From contig NZ_NMPZ01000011.1 in the NCBI RefSeq assembly GCF_002224675.1, positions 54,246-118,245 of the forward strand: a stretch of 64,000 nucleotides of DNA, read 5' to 3'. The notes under the pieces are model-generated. The model worked only from the letters and a program-made list of their open reading frames with translations, had not been told where the DNA came from and made no database searches. Both the position numbers and the translations under genes were made by a program. The stretch comes from Segatella copri (GTDB taxonomy: Bacteria > Bacteroidota > Bacteroidia > Bacteroidales > Bacteroidaceae). Each line of letters starts with the position of its first letter. The first letter of the stretch is position 1. Positions 40,148 to 48,728 of this stretch are shown here, one piece after another.

Positions 40148-40220
40148 GACTCGCTAGCTCAGCTGGTAGAGCACAACACTTTTAATGTTGGGGTCATGGG
40201 TTCGAGCCCCATGCGAGTCA
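40148..40220 (+). tRNA. tRNA-Lys (anticodon UUU)
   Basis: A 73-nt cloverleaf: acceptor stem GACTCGC/GCGAGTC, D arm with AGCTCAGCTGGTAGAGC, anticodon arm CAACA-CTTTTAA-TGTTG with TTT in the loop, T arm with GGTTCGAGCC, discriminator A. The CCA end is not encoded, in keeping with the cca gene in this window. Confidence 0.97.
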
Positions 40221-40229
40221 CAGTCTCAG

Positions 40230-40263
40230 AAAAGGACTTTCCACTAAGGGAAGTCCTTTTTTC
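40230..40263 (+). terminator. terminator after tRNA-Lys
   Basis: AAAGGACTTTCC pairs with GGGAAGTCCTTT, ending in a T run. Confidence 0.85.
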
Positions 40264-40273
40264 GTATATGGTT

Positions 40274-40506
40274 CGGAAATTGAAAGCTTTTGCCCTTTCA
40301 GGGCGACAGTCCTACATACGAAACTACCCAGGGCGATGCCCTGGGCTGTGAGCTTCTGCCCTTTCAGGGCGTGTGGAGCAAACTTGCTAACTCCAGCAGA
40401 CCAAGTGGAGCAAACTTGCGCCCTGAAGGGGCAAAAGCTCCTAGCCCAGGGCAACACCCTGGGATAAACAGTAAGCAAGCCTGCGCCCTGAAAGGGCAAA
40501 AGCTTT
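40274..40506. repeat. family A palindromic cluster, inverted-repeat ends
   Basis: The left end AAAGCTTTTGCCCTTTCAGG and the right end, its complement, frame two CCCAGGGC...GCCCTGGG hairpins and GTGGAGCAAACTTGC repeats. It is the most complete copy of the element in the window and has no transposase gene inside. Confidence 0.85.
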
Positions 40507-40665
40507 AGAAACTGCAGGAGAAGAAATCTTTTAACTCTCATTAACTAAAAACAGATGCAAGATTCTTGCTTTTCTGCGTTTTACATAATGGAATGTAGGG
40601 CAAAAATGCCCTCGGATACCAAAAGGTGCCGGAAAGATTCCCACATAGAAACAAAAAATTAGAAT

Positions 40666-40729
40666 AAAATAAAATTTCATAAGACAAAAATAACAATAAC
40701 AAAAGACAAAATAAAATTTCATAAGACAA
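40666..40729 (+). repeat. 22-bp direct repeat in the leader of the DUF4840-like gene
   Basis: An exact 22-bp sequence (beginning AAAATAAAATTTCATAAG) occurs at 40666-40687 and 40708-40729. The second copy ends on the A of the start codon, so it duplicates the translation start context. The preceding part of the gap (40507-40665) shows nothing. Confidence 0.75.
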
Positions 40730-41385
40730 TGAAGAAAATTACATTATTCTCAATCCTGGCTGTACTCTTTGCAGCTATGTCATTCACCTCTTGTAATACT
40801 GACGGTGACAGCGGTATGAACATCCTGACTCTTGAGCAGCAGAAGAGCTTCCAGTATGCTATGGCAGCAGGTTCATACAACAACATGACCATCCTCTACG
40901 AAAAAAAGAATGATGCCAACGTAAAAAATCAGGTTGACTCTGTTCCATCAGCATGCAGCATCAGCATGTACGGCGACAGCACCATAACCATATATAGCTT
41001 CCCAGTAGCTGCACTCGCTGAGCACATCTCCAACAAGGATTTGGCTGCTGCCATCGCCAAGGAGGTTCCAAGAACCATCAAGTGCAAGTATAATGTAATG
41101 CCAAACAGTACTTCTGAAGTAGCTTACTTCATTGCTTGTCCTGAAGCAATCAATCTGAATCTGACTTATGGCACAGACAACAAGAGCCACAAGGTAGTGC
41201 TCTATTTCATCCCTAGCCAGATGTATTACGGCTACTGCTCACTCAAGGAGCCAAGACAGCTGGGCTTCCAGTTCGCGCTCTATCAGATCTGGGTGGATGG
41301 CTACCAGACCAACTTCATCCAGAACTCAACCAACTCTGCTAACACCACAGTAGGTTTCCTCTTCCGCAACGCATGGAAGAAGTAA
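40729..41385 (+). CDS. DUF4840-like lipoprotein
   Basis: A 218-residue lipoprotein: signal peptide MKKITLFSILAVLFAAMSFT, lipobox Cys 22. The mature part (GMNILTLEQQKSFQYAMAAG, IKCKYNVMPNSTSEVAYFIA, FIPSQMYYGYCSLKEPRQLG) resembles the Bacteroidales DUF4840 family; I am moderately sure of the name. Function is unknown; it should be attached to the outer or inner membrane. It is transcribed alone next to a repeat cluster. Confidence 0.65.
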   Translation: MKKITLFSILAVLFAAMSFTSCNTDGDSGMNILTLEQQKSFQYAMAAGSYNNMTILYEKKNDANVKNQVDSVPSACSISMYGDSTITIYSFPVAALAEHISNKDLAAAIAKEVPRTIKCKYNVMPNSTSEVAYFIACPEAINLNLTYGTDNKSHKVVLYFIPSQMYYGYCSLKEPRQLGFQFALYQIWVDGYQTNFIQNSTNSANTTVGFLFRNAWKK

Positions 41386-41500
41386 AAAGAGAGGGCTAGA
41401 GAATTCAAATTCAAGAAATAAAGTTAATACTCTTTTAAATACAAACAACTTACAAATATATGGTCTGAATTTATCACTCAGCGTGAAAACTACATAAAAA

Positions 41501-41537
41501 GGCGCGATAGCTATCCTGCTATCGCGCCTTACTTTTT
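41501..41537. terminator. bidirectional terminator
   Basis: GGCGCGATAGC pairs with GCTATCGCGCC, then a T-rich tract. It lies between the DUF4840-like gene and the convergent sugar porter. The rest of 41386-41556 shows nothing. Confidence 0.9.
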
Positions 41538-41556
41538 TATTCTATATTTCAGTATC

Positions 41557-43017
41557 CTAATCTTTCTTCCAGAGCTTGCTCATATCCTCCAAGCTCTTGC
41601 CCTTGGTTTCAGGTACCAGCTTCCATACGAAGATGGCTGCAACGATACAGATGGCACCATACAGACCATAGGTAAACCAATGACCGAAATCATCGCCCGG
41701 AGTCAGGTGCATATTGAACATCGGTACAAAGGTAGAGCTGACGATGAAGTTGAATATCCACTGGAAAGCTACGGCAATCGCCACAGCCGCACCACGGATG
41801 GTATTCGGGAAAAGCTCGGCAATAAGCACCCAGGCAATAGGTCCCCAGGAGAACATAAAGCTGGCACTATATACCATGATACTCAGCATGGTAACCGTAC
41901 TCAAGGCTTCATTTCCAAAGGTCAAGGCTACGCCCAAGGCTCCTGCTGCCATGCCGATGGAACCAAAGATAAGCAATGGCTTGCGACCCAGCTTCTCTAC
42001 CGTAAAGACGGCTACCAGCGTAAACGAGATATTCACAATACCCATGATGACGGTCTGAACCATCGGATTACCCATTCCCATATCCTGGAAGATACGAGGC
42101 GCATAATAGAGCACCGCATTGATACCCACTGCCTGCTGGAATACAGAAAGCATCACGCCCACAAAGATACACATAAAGCCATAGGAGAAGAGCTTCTCGG
42201 TCTTCACGGTCACCGTATTCTTGATATCGTGGATAATCTCACGTGCCTTCTCAGAACCATTGATCTTGGCAAGCACGCCGTATGCCTTCTCATCCTGTCC
42301 GATCATCACGAGATAACGAGGAGTCTCTGGTACGAAGCAGATCAGGAAGGTGAACAGTCCTGCCGGAACCATCTCGCTACCAAACATATATCTCCAACCC
42401 GTCTCGATGGTCCACTGCGCATCCACCATATTGGCGATAGCACCCGCAGCATCATAGATAGGATTGGCATGGGAACCCATAATGATGAAATTGACGAAGT
42501 AAACCACCAGCTGACCGAAGATGATGGCAAACTGATTGCAGCTCACCAGCATACCGCGCATATTGCTCGGAGCGATTTCGCCGATATACATCGGACAGAT
42601 GGCAGAAGCCATACCTACACCGATACCACCCAGCACACGATAGAAGTTGAATACCACCAGCAACGTCCAGTCGGCATGTCCCTGAGGCAGGAGATAAGAT
42701 TCCGGTTCCATGGATCCCCAGGCTGAGAGGAAGAAGCAGACACCCGCAAAGATGAGCGAGCGCTTGCGACCCAGTCTGCTGGCGAAAAGACCGGAAAGCG
42801 AACTACCGATGATACAGCCGATCAGCGCACTGGAAGAAGTGAATCCGTGCATCACATCGGTGTATTCGAAATCACCGGCACCCTTGAAGAATGCCTGCAA
42901 ACCCTTCTCGGCACCTGATATCACTGCGGTATCGTAACCGAAAAGCAAGCCACCCAATACGGCGACCATCACAATCGAGAAAAGATAGGCCTTAGAGCCC
43001 GTTTGTTGTTGTTCCAT
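41557..43017 (-). CDS. sugar porter family MFS transporter (XylE-like)
   Basis: A 486-residue inner-membrane H+/sugar symporter with 12 hydrophobic segments. Family signatures are GGLLFGYDTAVISGAEKGL, RLGRKRS in the 2-3 loop, RVLGGIGVGMASAICPMYIG, FVPETPRYL, AVGINAVLYYAPRIF, EKLGRKPLLIFG, SWGPIAWVLIAELFPNTIRG and VPETKGKSLEDM at the C-terminus. Closest in pattern to xylose or glucose permeases; the exact sugar cannot be told. No sugar-catabolic genes are adjacent. Confidence 0.92.
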   Translation of the reverse strand: MEQQQTGSKAYLFSIVMVAVLGGLLFGYDTAVISGAEKGLQAFFKGAGDFEYTDVMHGFTSSSALIGCIIGSSLSGLFASRLGRKRSLIFAGVCFFLSAWGSMEPESYLLPQGHADWTLLVVFNFYRVLGGIGVGMASAICPMYIGEIAPSNMRGMLVSCNQFAIIFGQLVVYFVNFIIMGSHANPIYDAAGAIANMVDAQWTIETGWRYMFGSEMVPAGLFTFLICFVPETPRYLVMIGQDEKAYGVLAKINGSEKAREIIHDIKNTVTVKTEKLFSYGFMCIFVGVMLSVFQQAVGINAVLYYAPRIFQDMGMGNPMVQTVIMGIVNISFTLVAVFTVEKLGRKPLLIFGSIGMAAGALGVALTFGNEALSTVTMLSIMVYSASFMFSWGPIAWVLIAELFPNTIRGAAVAIAVAFQWIFNFIVSSTFVPMFNMHLTPGDDFGHWFTYGLYGAICIVAAIFVWKLVPETKGKSLEDMSKLWKKD

Positions 43018-43115
43018 TTTACTATAGGTTATTTTTTTATTTGTTTATTTTTATATTTTTATCTGTTTATTTTAAAATAATACGCATAATCTGCACATTT
43101 CCCCTATTTTTTTTG

Positions 43116-43123
43116 TAAATTTG
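43116..43123 (+). promoter_or_regulatory. -7 box of metF operon
   Basis: TAAATTTG about 35 nt before metF. The -33 element is weak. Confidence 0.55.
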
Positions 43124-43157
43124 CAACCAAAATAAGAGCACATAGATATTACGTAAT

Positions 43158-44114
43158 ATGAACATCGCAGAATTCTTACATCAGAAGGGCGACAAAAGAG
43201 GCTTCTCTTTCGAGGTTTTGCCACCTCTCAAGGGTAATGGCACTGCGGCTCTCTTCCGCACCATCGACAGCCTCAAAGACTTCGACCCACGGTTTATCAA
43301 CATTACCACACACCACAGCGAGTATGTTTACAAGGAACTGGAAAACGGTCTCCTCACTCGTCAGCGTGTGCGTCGCCGCCCTGGCACCGTTGCCATCGCA
43401 GGCGCAATCCAGAACAAGTACGACATCCCTGTCATCCCTCACGTCATCTGTAGCGGTGCCACGAAGGAAGACATCGAATACGAATTGCTCGATCTCCAGT
43501 TTCTGGGCATCAGCAATATCCTTGTGCTGAGAGGCGACAAGGCGAAGGAAGACCGACAGTTTACTCCAACAGAAAACGGTCATTCCAATGCCACCGACCT
43601 GCTGAAACAAGTAAACCAGTTTAACGACGGTTTCTTCTTCGACGGCACCCCGATCAAGCATCCGGGTGATAAATTCTGCTGTGGCGTAGCCTGCTATCCG
43701 GAGAAGCACGAAGAGGCTCCCAATCTGGAGATGGATATGCAGCATCTCCTGGAGAAGCAGCAGTTGGGCGCTGACTATGCCATCACCCAGCTCTTCTACG
43801 ACAACGAGAAATTCTATGCTTTCGTTGAGAAGGCTCGCCAGATGGGCATCACCATCCCTATCGTTCCGGCGCTGAAGCCATTCGCCAAGCTGAGTCAGCT
43901 CACCATGGTACCAAAGACCTTCCATTGCGACATCCCGGAAGCTCTGGCGCAGGAGGTTTTGAAGTGCAAGAGCGATGAAGATGCCAAGGCACTCGGTATC
44001 GAGTGGACGACTGCCCAGGTGAAAGATCTCTTCGATCACGGATACAATCATATCCATTTCTTCACCGTTTCGGCGGTAGATAGCGTGAAACAGATAGCTA
44101 AAATTTTATTTTAA
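43158..44114 (+). CDS. metF: methylenetetrahydrofolate reductase
   Basis: A 318-residue flavoprotein that reduces 5,10-methylene-THF to 5-methyl-THF for methionine synthesis. Motifs are FSFEVLPPLKGNG (catalytic Glu), FINITTHHSEY, VIPHVICSGATKEDIEYELL, NILVLRGDKAKED and GADYAITQLFYDN. It leads the metF-holB-ricT-gldH run; holB starts 13 nt later, with a TTCAAAGTTCAATG junction that supplies the holB start codon. Confidence 0.96.
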   Translation: MNIAEFLHQKGDKRGFSFEVLPPLKGNGTAALFRTIDSLKDFDPRFINITTHHSEYVYKELENGLLTRQRVRRRPGTVAIAGAIQNKYDIPVIPHVICSGATKEDIEYELLDLQFLGISNILVLRGDKAKEDRQFTPTENGHSNATDLLKQVNQFNDGFFFDGTPIKHPGDKFCCGVACYPEKHEEAPNLEMDMQHLLEKQQLGADYAITQLFYDNEKFYAFVEKARQMGITIPIVPALKPFAKLSQLTMVPKTFHCDIPEALAQEVLKCKSDEDAKALGIEWTTAQVKDLFDHGYNHIHFFTVSAVDSVKQIAKILF

Positions 44115-44127
44115 AGTTCAAAGTTCA

Positions 44128-45240
44128 ATGTTAAATAGTGAAGTGATAGGTCAGCAAGATATATGGAACCGTCTGATGGAGATGGTTCAGGAGAATCGTG
44201 TGCCTCATGCACTGATGTTCTGCGGTCCACAAGGTTGTGGAAAACTGGCAGTGGCGCTGGCTTTTGCCAGCTATCTGCTGGGCGATTCCCCGATGCTGAG
44301 AAAATGGGAGCATCCCGACCTGCACTTCACCTTCCCTACCATCAAGACATCCGAGATGAGCGGCGACCATACGCCCGTAAGTCTCGACTTTATGAAAGAA
44401 TGGCGTGAGATGCTCCTCCAGGAAGGTCCGTATGTGCTGATCAGCGACTGGATGCAGCGCATGGGAAAGACTGATGCCGACTTCAACAAGCAGGCAATCA
44501 TCACCGCCGATGAGACCGACAATCTTTCGAGAGAACTGAGTATGATGTCGAGTCAGGGCGGATACAAGATCAGTCTGATATGGTTGCCGGAGCGTATGAA
44601 CCTCACGAGTGCCAACAAGATATTGAAACTGCTGGAAGAGCCGCCTCATCAGACACTCTTCCTCCTGGTAAGCGAACAACCGGAACTCCTGCTCGAAACC
44701 ATCAGAAGCCGCGCACAGCGTATCGACATGAAGAAGATTGAAACTTCCGAGGTGGAGAAAGCGCTCATAGAACGAAGAGCGCTGGATGCAGAATCAGCCC
44801 ACCGCATTGCCCGAATCGCCAACGGCAACTGGAACCATGCGCTGGAGGAGCTGGACTCTGGCAATGAAAACCGCCAGCATCTGGATATGTTCATCATGCT
44901 GATGCGCCTCTCCTATATGCGCAACATCCACGATTTGAAGAAGTGGAGCGAGGTGGTTGCCACCTTCGGCAGAGAGAAGCAGAAGCGAATGCTCGATTAC
45001 TTCATGCACATGCTGCGCGAGAGTTTCATGTATAATTTCCGCCAGCCGGAACTCAGTTACATGACACAGGAGGAGGAGAATTTCGCCAGGAACTTCGCCC
45101 GATTCATCAACGAGGCGAATATCATCGACATCTCCAATCTCTTCGAGGAAAGCAAGCGATTCATCGCCCAGAATGCCAACCCGAAAATCGTGTTCTTCGA
45201 CCTGGCGCTGAAGAATATCGTTCTGCTCATCAGAAAATAA
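44128..45240 (+). CDS. holB: DNA polymerase III delta' subunit
   Basis: A 370-residue clamp-loader subunit. N-terminal GQQDIWNRLMEMVQENRVPH and HALMFCGPQGCGKLAVALAF hold a P-loop whose usual Thr/Ser after GK is Leu, consistent with a delta' subunit that does not hydrolyse ATP. SANKILKLLEEPPHQTLFLL and ETIRSRAQRIDMK (sensor and arginine-finger region) follow, then a helical collar domain. The E. coli zinc module is not seen. Confidence 0.93.
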   Translation: MLNSEVIGQQDIWNRLMEMVQENRVPHALMFCGPQGCGKLAVALAFASYLLGDSPMLRKWEHPDLHFTFPTIKTSEMSGDHTPVSLDFMKEWREMLLQEGPYVLISDWMQRMGKTDADFNKQAIITADETDNLSRELSMMSSQGGYKISLIWLPERMNLTSANKILKLLEEPPHQTLFLLVSEQPELLLETIRSRAQRIDMKKIETSEVEKALIERRALDAESAHRIARIANGNWNHALEELDSGNENRQHLDMFIMLMRLSYMRNIHDLKKWSEVVATFGREKQKRMLDYFMHMLRESFMYNFRQPELSYMTQEEENFARNFARFINEANIIDISNLFEESKRFIAQNANPKIVFFDLALKNIVLLIRK

Positions 45241-45302
45241 AGGAAATACATCCCCCGAAAGGGCAATATATATTAATCAATAAATAATAAATAGAATACA
45301 TC

Positions 45303-46658
45303 GTGGATTATAAAAATATGAAATTCAAAATGTGGAATGGCTGTGATAGAGGTCTATGCTGCAAGGCTGTGGGTCGTCAGGACCGACAGCTCAACACATA
45401 CGACTGGCTAGCCGACGTGCCAGGAAACGCTGAGAGCACCGACCTGGTGGAAGTGCAATTTAAAAATACCCGAAAGGGATATTATCACAATGTTAACAAC
45501 CTCGACCTCAAGAAGGGCGACATCGTGGCTGTAGAGGCTAACCCGGGTCACGACGTGGGTGTAGTAACATTAACCGGCCGACTGGTAAAACTGCAGATCA
45601 AGAAGGCAAACCTCAAGTCGCAGGATGACATCAAGCGCATCTACCGACTTGCCAAGCAGGTGGACCTCGACAAGGCAAAGGAAGCCAAGAGCCGCGAACA
45701 CGACACCATGATCCAGAGCCGTCAGATAGCCAAGGACCTGGGCCTGAAGATGAAAATCGGCGACGTGGAGTATCAGGGCGATGGCAACAAGGCCATCTTC
45801 TACTATATCGCTGATGAGCGTGTAGATTTCCGCCAGCTCATCAAGGTACTTGCCGATACCTTCCATGTCCGTATCGAGATGAAGCAGATTGGTGCACGTC
45901 AGGAGGCTGGCCGTATCGGCGGTACCGGTCCTTGCGGCAGAGAGCTCTGCTGCGCTACCTGGATGAAGAACTTCGTAAGTGTGAGCACCAATGCTGCACG
46001 CTACCAGGACATCTCGCTCAACCCTCAGAAGTTGGCTGGCATGTGCGCCAAACTGAAGTGCTGCCTCAACTACGAGGTAGATAACTATGTAGAGGCAAGC
46101 CGAAAGATGCCACCTAAGGATGCCGTGCTTCAGACTGCCGACGGCGAGTTCCATCAGTTCAAGGTAGATATCCTTGCCGGACTCATCACCTACTCTTCTG
46201 ACAAGAACATGGCTTCCAACCTGGAGACCATCACAGCAGAACGTGTCAAGGAAATCATCGAGATGAATAAACAGGGCGAGAAACCGCTCAGCCTGATGGA
46301 GAATGGCAAGATGAAGGAAACTTCCAAGAGCATAGACCTGCTCAATGAGTCTGATCTCAGCCGATTCGACAAGGCGAAGAAAAAGAAGAAGAACAAGAAC
46401 CGCAATGCGAACCGCCCGGAAAGAAACGAGAACCGCCAGCCAAACGGCAACCGTTCAGAGAAGGGAGATAACCGTCAGCCAAACGGCAATAACCGCAATA
46501 GGGATAATAGAAACAAGGGACCTCGCCAGCAGGGAAACAGACCTCAACAGGGCAATAACAATAAGCCTCAGCAAGGCAATAATAACAAGCCTCAGCAGGC
46601 AAACAACAACAAGCCGCAGCAGGGCGAGAATAACAAGCCACAGGAGGACAAGAAGTAA
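45303..46658 (+). CDS. PSP1-domain protein, RicT-like
   Basis: A 451-residue protein. Residues about 20-290 are the PSP1/RicT region with many cysteines (GCDRGLCC, GTGPCGRELCCATWMKNF, MCAKLKCCLNYEVD) that in the Bacillus Ric complex help bind iron-sulfur clusters. Residues about 350-451 are a disordered, basic Asn/Gln/Arg tail (KKKKKNKNRNANRPERNENR, then repeated NNNKPQQG) that may bind RNA. The start used is GTG 45303; ATG 45318 (MKFKMWNG) is an alternative. It lies between holB and gldH, and gldH starts 2 nt later. Confidence 0.88.
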   Translation: MDYKNMKFKMWNGCDRGLCCKAVGRQDRQLNTYDWLADVPGNAESTDLVEVQFKNTRKGYYHNVNNLDLKKGDIVAVEANPGHDVGVVTLTGRLVKLQIKKANLKSQDDIKRIYRLAKQVDLDKAKEAKSREHDTMIQSRQIAKDLGLKMKIGDVEYQGDGNKAIFYYIADERVDFRQLIKVLADTFHVRIEMKQIGARQEAGRIGGTGPCGRELCCATWMKNFVSVSTNAARYQDISLNPQKLAGMCAKLKCCLNYEVDNYVEASRKMPPKDAVLQTADGEFHQFKVDILAGLITYSSDKNMASNLETITAERVKEIIEMNKQGEKPLSLMENGKMKETSKSIDLLNESDLSRFDKAKKKKKNKNRNANRPERNENRQPNGNRSEKGDNRQPNGNNRNRDNRNKGPRQQGNRPQQGNNNKPQQGNNNKPQQANNNKPQQGENNKPQEDKK

Positions 46659-46660
46659 AA

Positions 46661-47143
46661 ATGAAAAGACTGATTCATTTCGTTTTCATACTGGTGGCAA
46701 CCATAGCCTTCAGCGCTTGCAATCATGCCAAGGTATATGATGAATATGCCCACACGCCGATTGCAGGATGGGAGAAGAACGATACCCTATCGTTCGAAAT
46801 CCCTCCGATGGCTGCCACCGGCTATTACCGGCAGAGCCTGGGTCTGAGAACCACGGGTGCCTATCCGTTTACGGCATTGACACTCATCGTGAACCAGACC
46901 ATCTACCCTGCCAACAAGGGCAAGCGTATCGAGAAGACTGATACCCTACTCTGCCAGCTCATCAACCAGCATGGCGAGAACAAGGGACAGGGCATCAGCT
47001 ACTATCAGTACAACTTCCCTATCAATATCTATAAGATAAACAGAGGCGATTCCATCCATATCGCCATCCGCCATGATATGAAGCGAGAAATTCTTCCGGG
47101 TGTAAGCGACATCGGAGTGAAAATAACGAAAAATGACCAATGA
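46661..47143 (+). CDS. gldH: gliding motility lipoprotein GldH
   Basis: A 160-residue lipoprotein: signal peptide with lipobox FSAC (Cys 20), then YDEYAHTPIAGWEKNDTLSF and a C-terminal beta-rich domain with GISYYQYNFPINIYKINRGD and REILPGVSDIGVKI. GldH is needed for gliding and type IX secretion-related functions in Flavobacterium and is kept in non-gliding Bacteroidota. It overlaps the terminator at its 3' end. Confidence 0.88.
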   Translation: MKRLIHFVFILVATIAFSACNHAKVYDEYAHTPIAGWEKNDTLSFEIPPMAATGYYRQSLGLRTTGAYPFTALTLIVNQTIYPANKGKRIEKTDTLLCQLINQHGENKGQGISYYQYNFPINIYKINRGDSIHIAIRHDMKREILPGVSDIGVKITKNDQ

Positions 47144-47169
47144 GACGTATCTCACTGGTCATTTTTTTA
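47131..47169. terminator. bidirectional terminator between gldH and rodA
   Basis: AAATGACCA...TGGTCATTT with inner GAGA/TCTC pairing, then a T run. The gldH stop codon is inside the stem. Confidence 0.85.
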
Positions 47170-47180
47170 TGCTGTAAAAT

Positions 47181-48653
47181 CTAGCTTCTTACCAGGTTTC
47201 TTCCGGCATCAATACGCAGGAAGATGAAAAGCAGGATGGTAAAGCCCCAGAGCGAACTACCTCCATAACTGAAGAATGGAAGCGGAATACCGATTACCGG
47301 CGTCAGTCCCAGCACCATTCCCACATTAATAAATAGGTGAAACAGGAATACCGAAAGCACACAATAGCCGTATATTCGTCCGAACTTGAAAGGTTGTCGC
47401 TCCGCCAAATGTATCAATCTCAATATCAACATCAGGAAGAGCAGCAGCACGCCTGCCGAACCCAGGAATCCTTCCTCCTCTCCTACCGTACAGAAGATGA
47501 AGTCGGTATCCTGCTCAGGCACGAACTTCAGCTTGGTCTGGGTTCCGTTCAGGAATCCCTTTCCCTGCAAGCCACCCGAACCGATGGCTATCTCACTCTG
47601 ATGCACATTATATCCGGCACCCGCCAGGTCTTCGTCCAATCCCAGCAGCACATTAATACGCACTCGCTGGTGAGGTTCCATCACGTTGTTCAGCACGTAA
47701 TCGGCACTGTAGAAGAAGGCAATACTTCCCATTGCGAATATCGAAATCAGGAAATAGTTGCGGAAGCGGGTCCTCAGACCGTGATACACCAGGAATCCGA
47801 TCATCACCGCACAGAGCAGCAGCTGCACCCATACGATGTCAAACGGAATGATGTAGGTGGAGAAGAGTGCAAAGATGAGCGTGATGCCCACCGAGTAGCA
47901 CAGGATGATGAGAGCATGCTTCCTGTTGCCCGTATAGCTGTTCACCAGTCCTGCCGTGAAGATCTGCACCAGCAGCAGCACCGTGAACTTTCCCACCGAG
48001 GTGTAGGTATCCCACATCGTCACGTTCTCGTACTTGATACCCACCACAAAGTAAACCACCATCGAGACTCCGGTAAAGAGGATGGCACCCGGCATTCCCT
48101 CGCGGTAAAGCATCAGGAAGAAGGCGGAATATACCAATGCCGAACCCGTCTCGCGCTGTCCCACGATACATATCATAGGCAAAATGATGATGCCCATAGC
48201 CGCCATGAAATGCTTCATTTTGTGGATATTGAATCCATAGCTGCACATAAACTTCGCCACAGCCAGCGCCGTAGCAAACTTACCGAACTCGGCAGGCTGC
48301 AGTCGCAGCGGTCCCAGCACCAGCCAGGAGTGCGAACCCTTGATGCTATGCGGATTGAATATCGTGGCAAAAAGCAGCAATATCAGCACGGCATAGATCA
48401 CGTAGGCGAAGGTATCGAAAAAACGGTCGTCCATCATCAGGATGACGAAGCCCAGCGCAATGGAGGTACCTATCCATATAATCTGCATACCCGAACGGGC
48501 ACCCAGACTGAAGATATCGTTGTCGCCATAGGTATAGCTGGCACCGCAGACACTGATCCAGCCGAAGCAGAGCAATGCCAGATAGATGCCGATGGTCCAC
48601 CAGTCGAGCGAACGGAGAATACCAGCTGGTTGTTTATTATCTGATTGAGCCAT
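47181..48653 (-). CDS. rodA: peptidoglycan glycosyltransferase RodA
   Basis: A 490-residue SEDS-family integral membrane polymerase that extends glycan strands during cell elongation with PBP2. About ten hydrophobic segments. Signatures are SHSWLVLGPLRLQPAEFGKF, GQRETGSALVYSAFFLMLYR, AGYNVHQSEIAIGSGGLQGK, FVPEQDTDFIFCTVGEEEGF and GIPLPFFSYGGSSLWGF. It is somewhat long for the family because of an extra central hydrophobic region. It ends the mreB-mreC-mreD-mrdA-rodA order. Confidence 0.95.
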   Translation of the reverse strand: MAQSDNKQPAGILRSLDWWTIGIYLALLCFGWISVCGASYTYGDNDIFSLGARSGMQIIWIGTSIALGFVILMMDDRFFDTFAYVIYAVLILLLFATIFNPHSIKGSHSWLVLGPLRLQPAEFGKFATALAVAKFMCSYGFNIHKMKHFMAAMGIIILPMICIVGQRETGSALVYSAFFLMLYREGMPGAILFTGVSMVVYFVVGIKYENVTMWDTYTSVGKFTVLLLVQIFTAGLVNSYTGNRKHALIILCYSVGITLIFALFSTYIIPFDIVWVQLLLCAVMIGFLVYHGLRTRFRNYFLISIFAMGSIAFFYSADYVLNNVMEPHQRVRINVLLGLDEDLAGAGYNVHQSEIAIGSGGLQGKGFLNGTQTKLKFVPEQDTDFIFCTVGEEEGFLGSAGVLLLFLMLILRLIHLAERQPFKFGRIYGYCVLSVFLFHLFINVGMVLGLTPVIGIPLPFFSYGGSSLWGFTILLFIFLRIDAGRNLVRS

Positions 48654-48728
48654 TGTCTTTATTATTCAATGAATTGGAACTGCAGTCTCAGGATAGAAAC
48701 TGCAGTTTTGATTTGAAACTTCAGTATA

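Noticed and set aside
40148..40506. tRNA-Lys as an integration site for the repeat cluster
   Set aside because: No copy of the tRNA 3' end was found downstream and no integrase is present; the cluster starts after the tRNA terminator.
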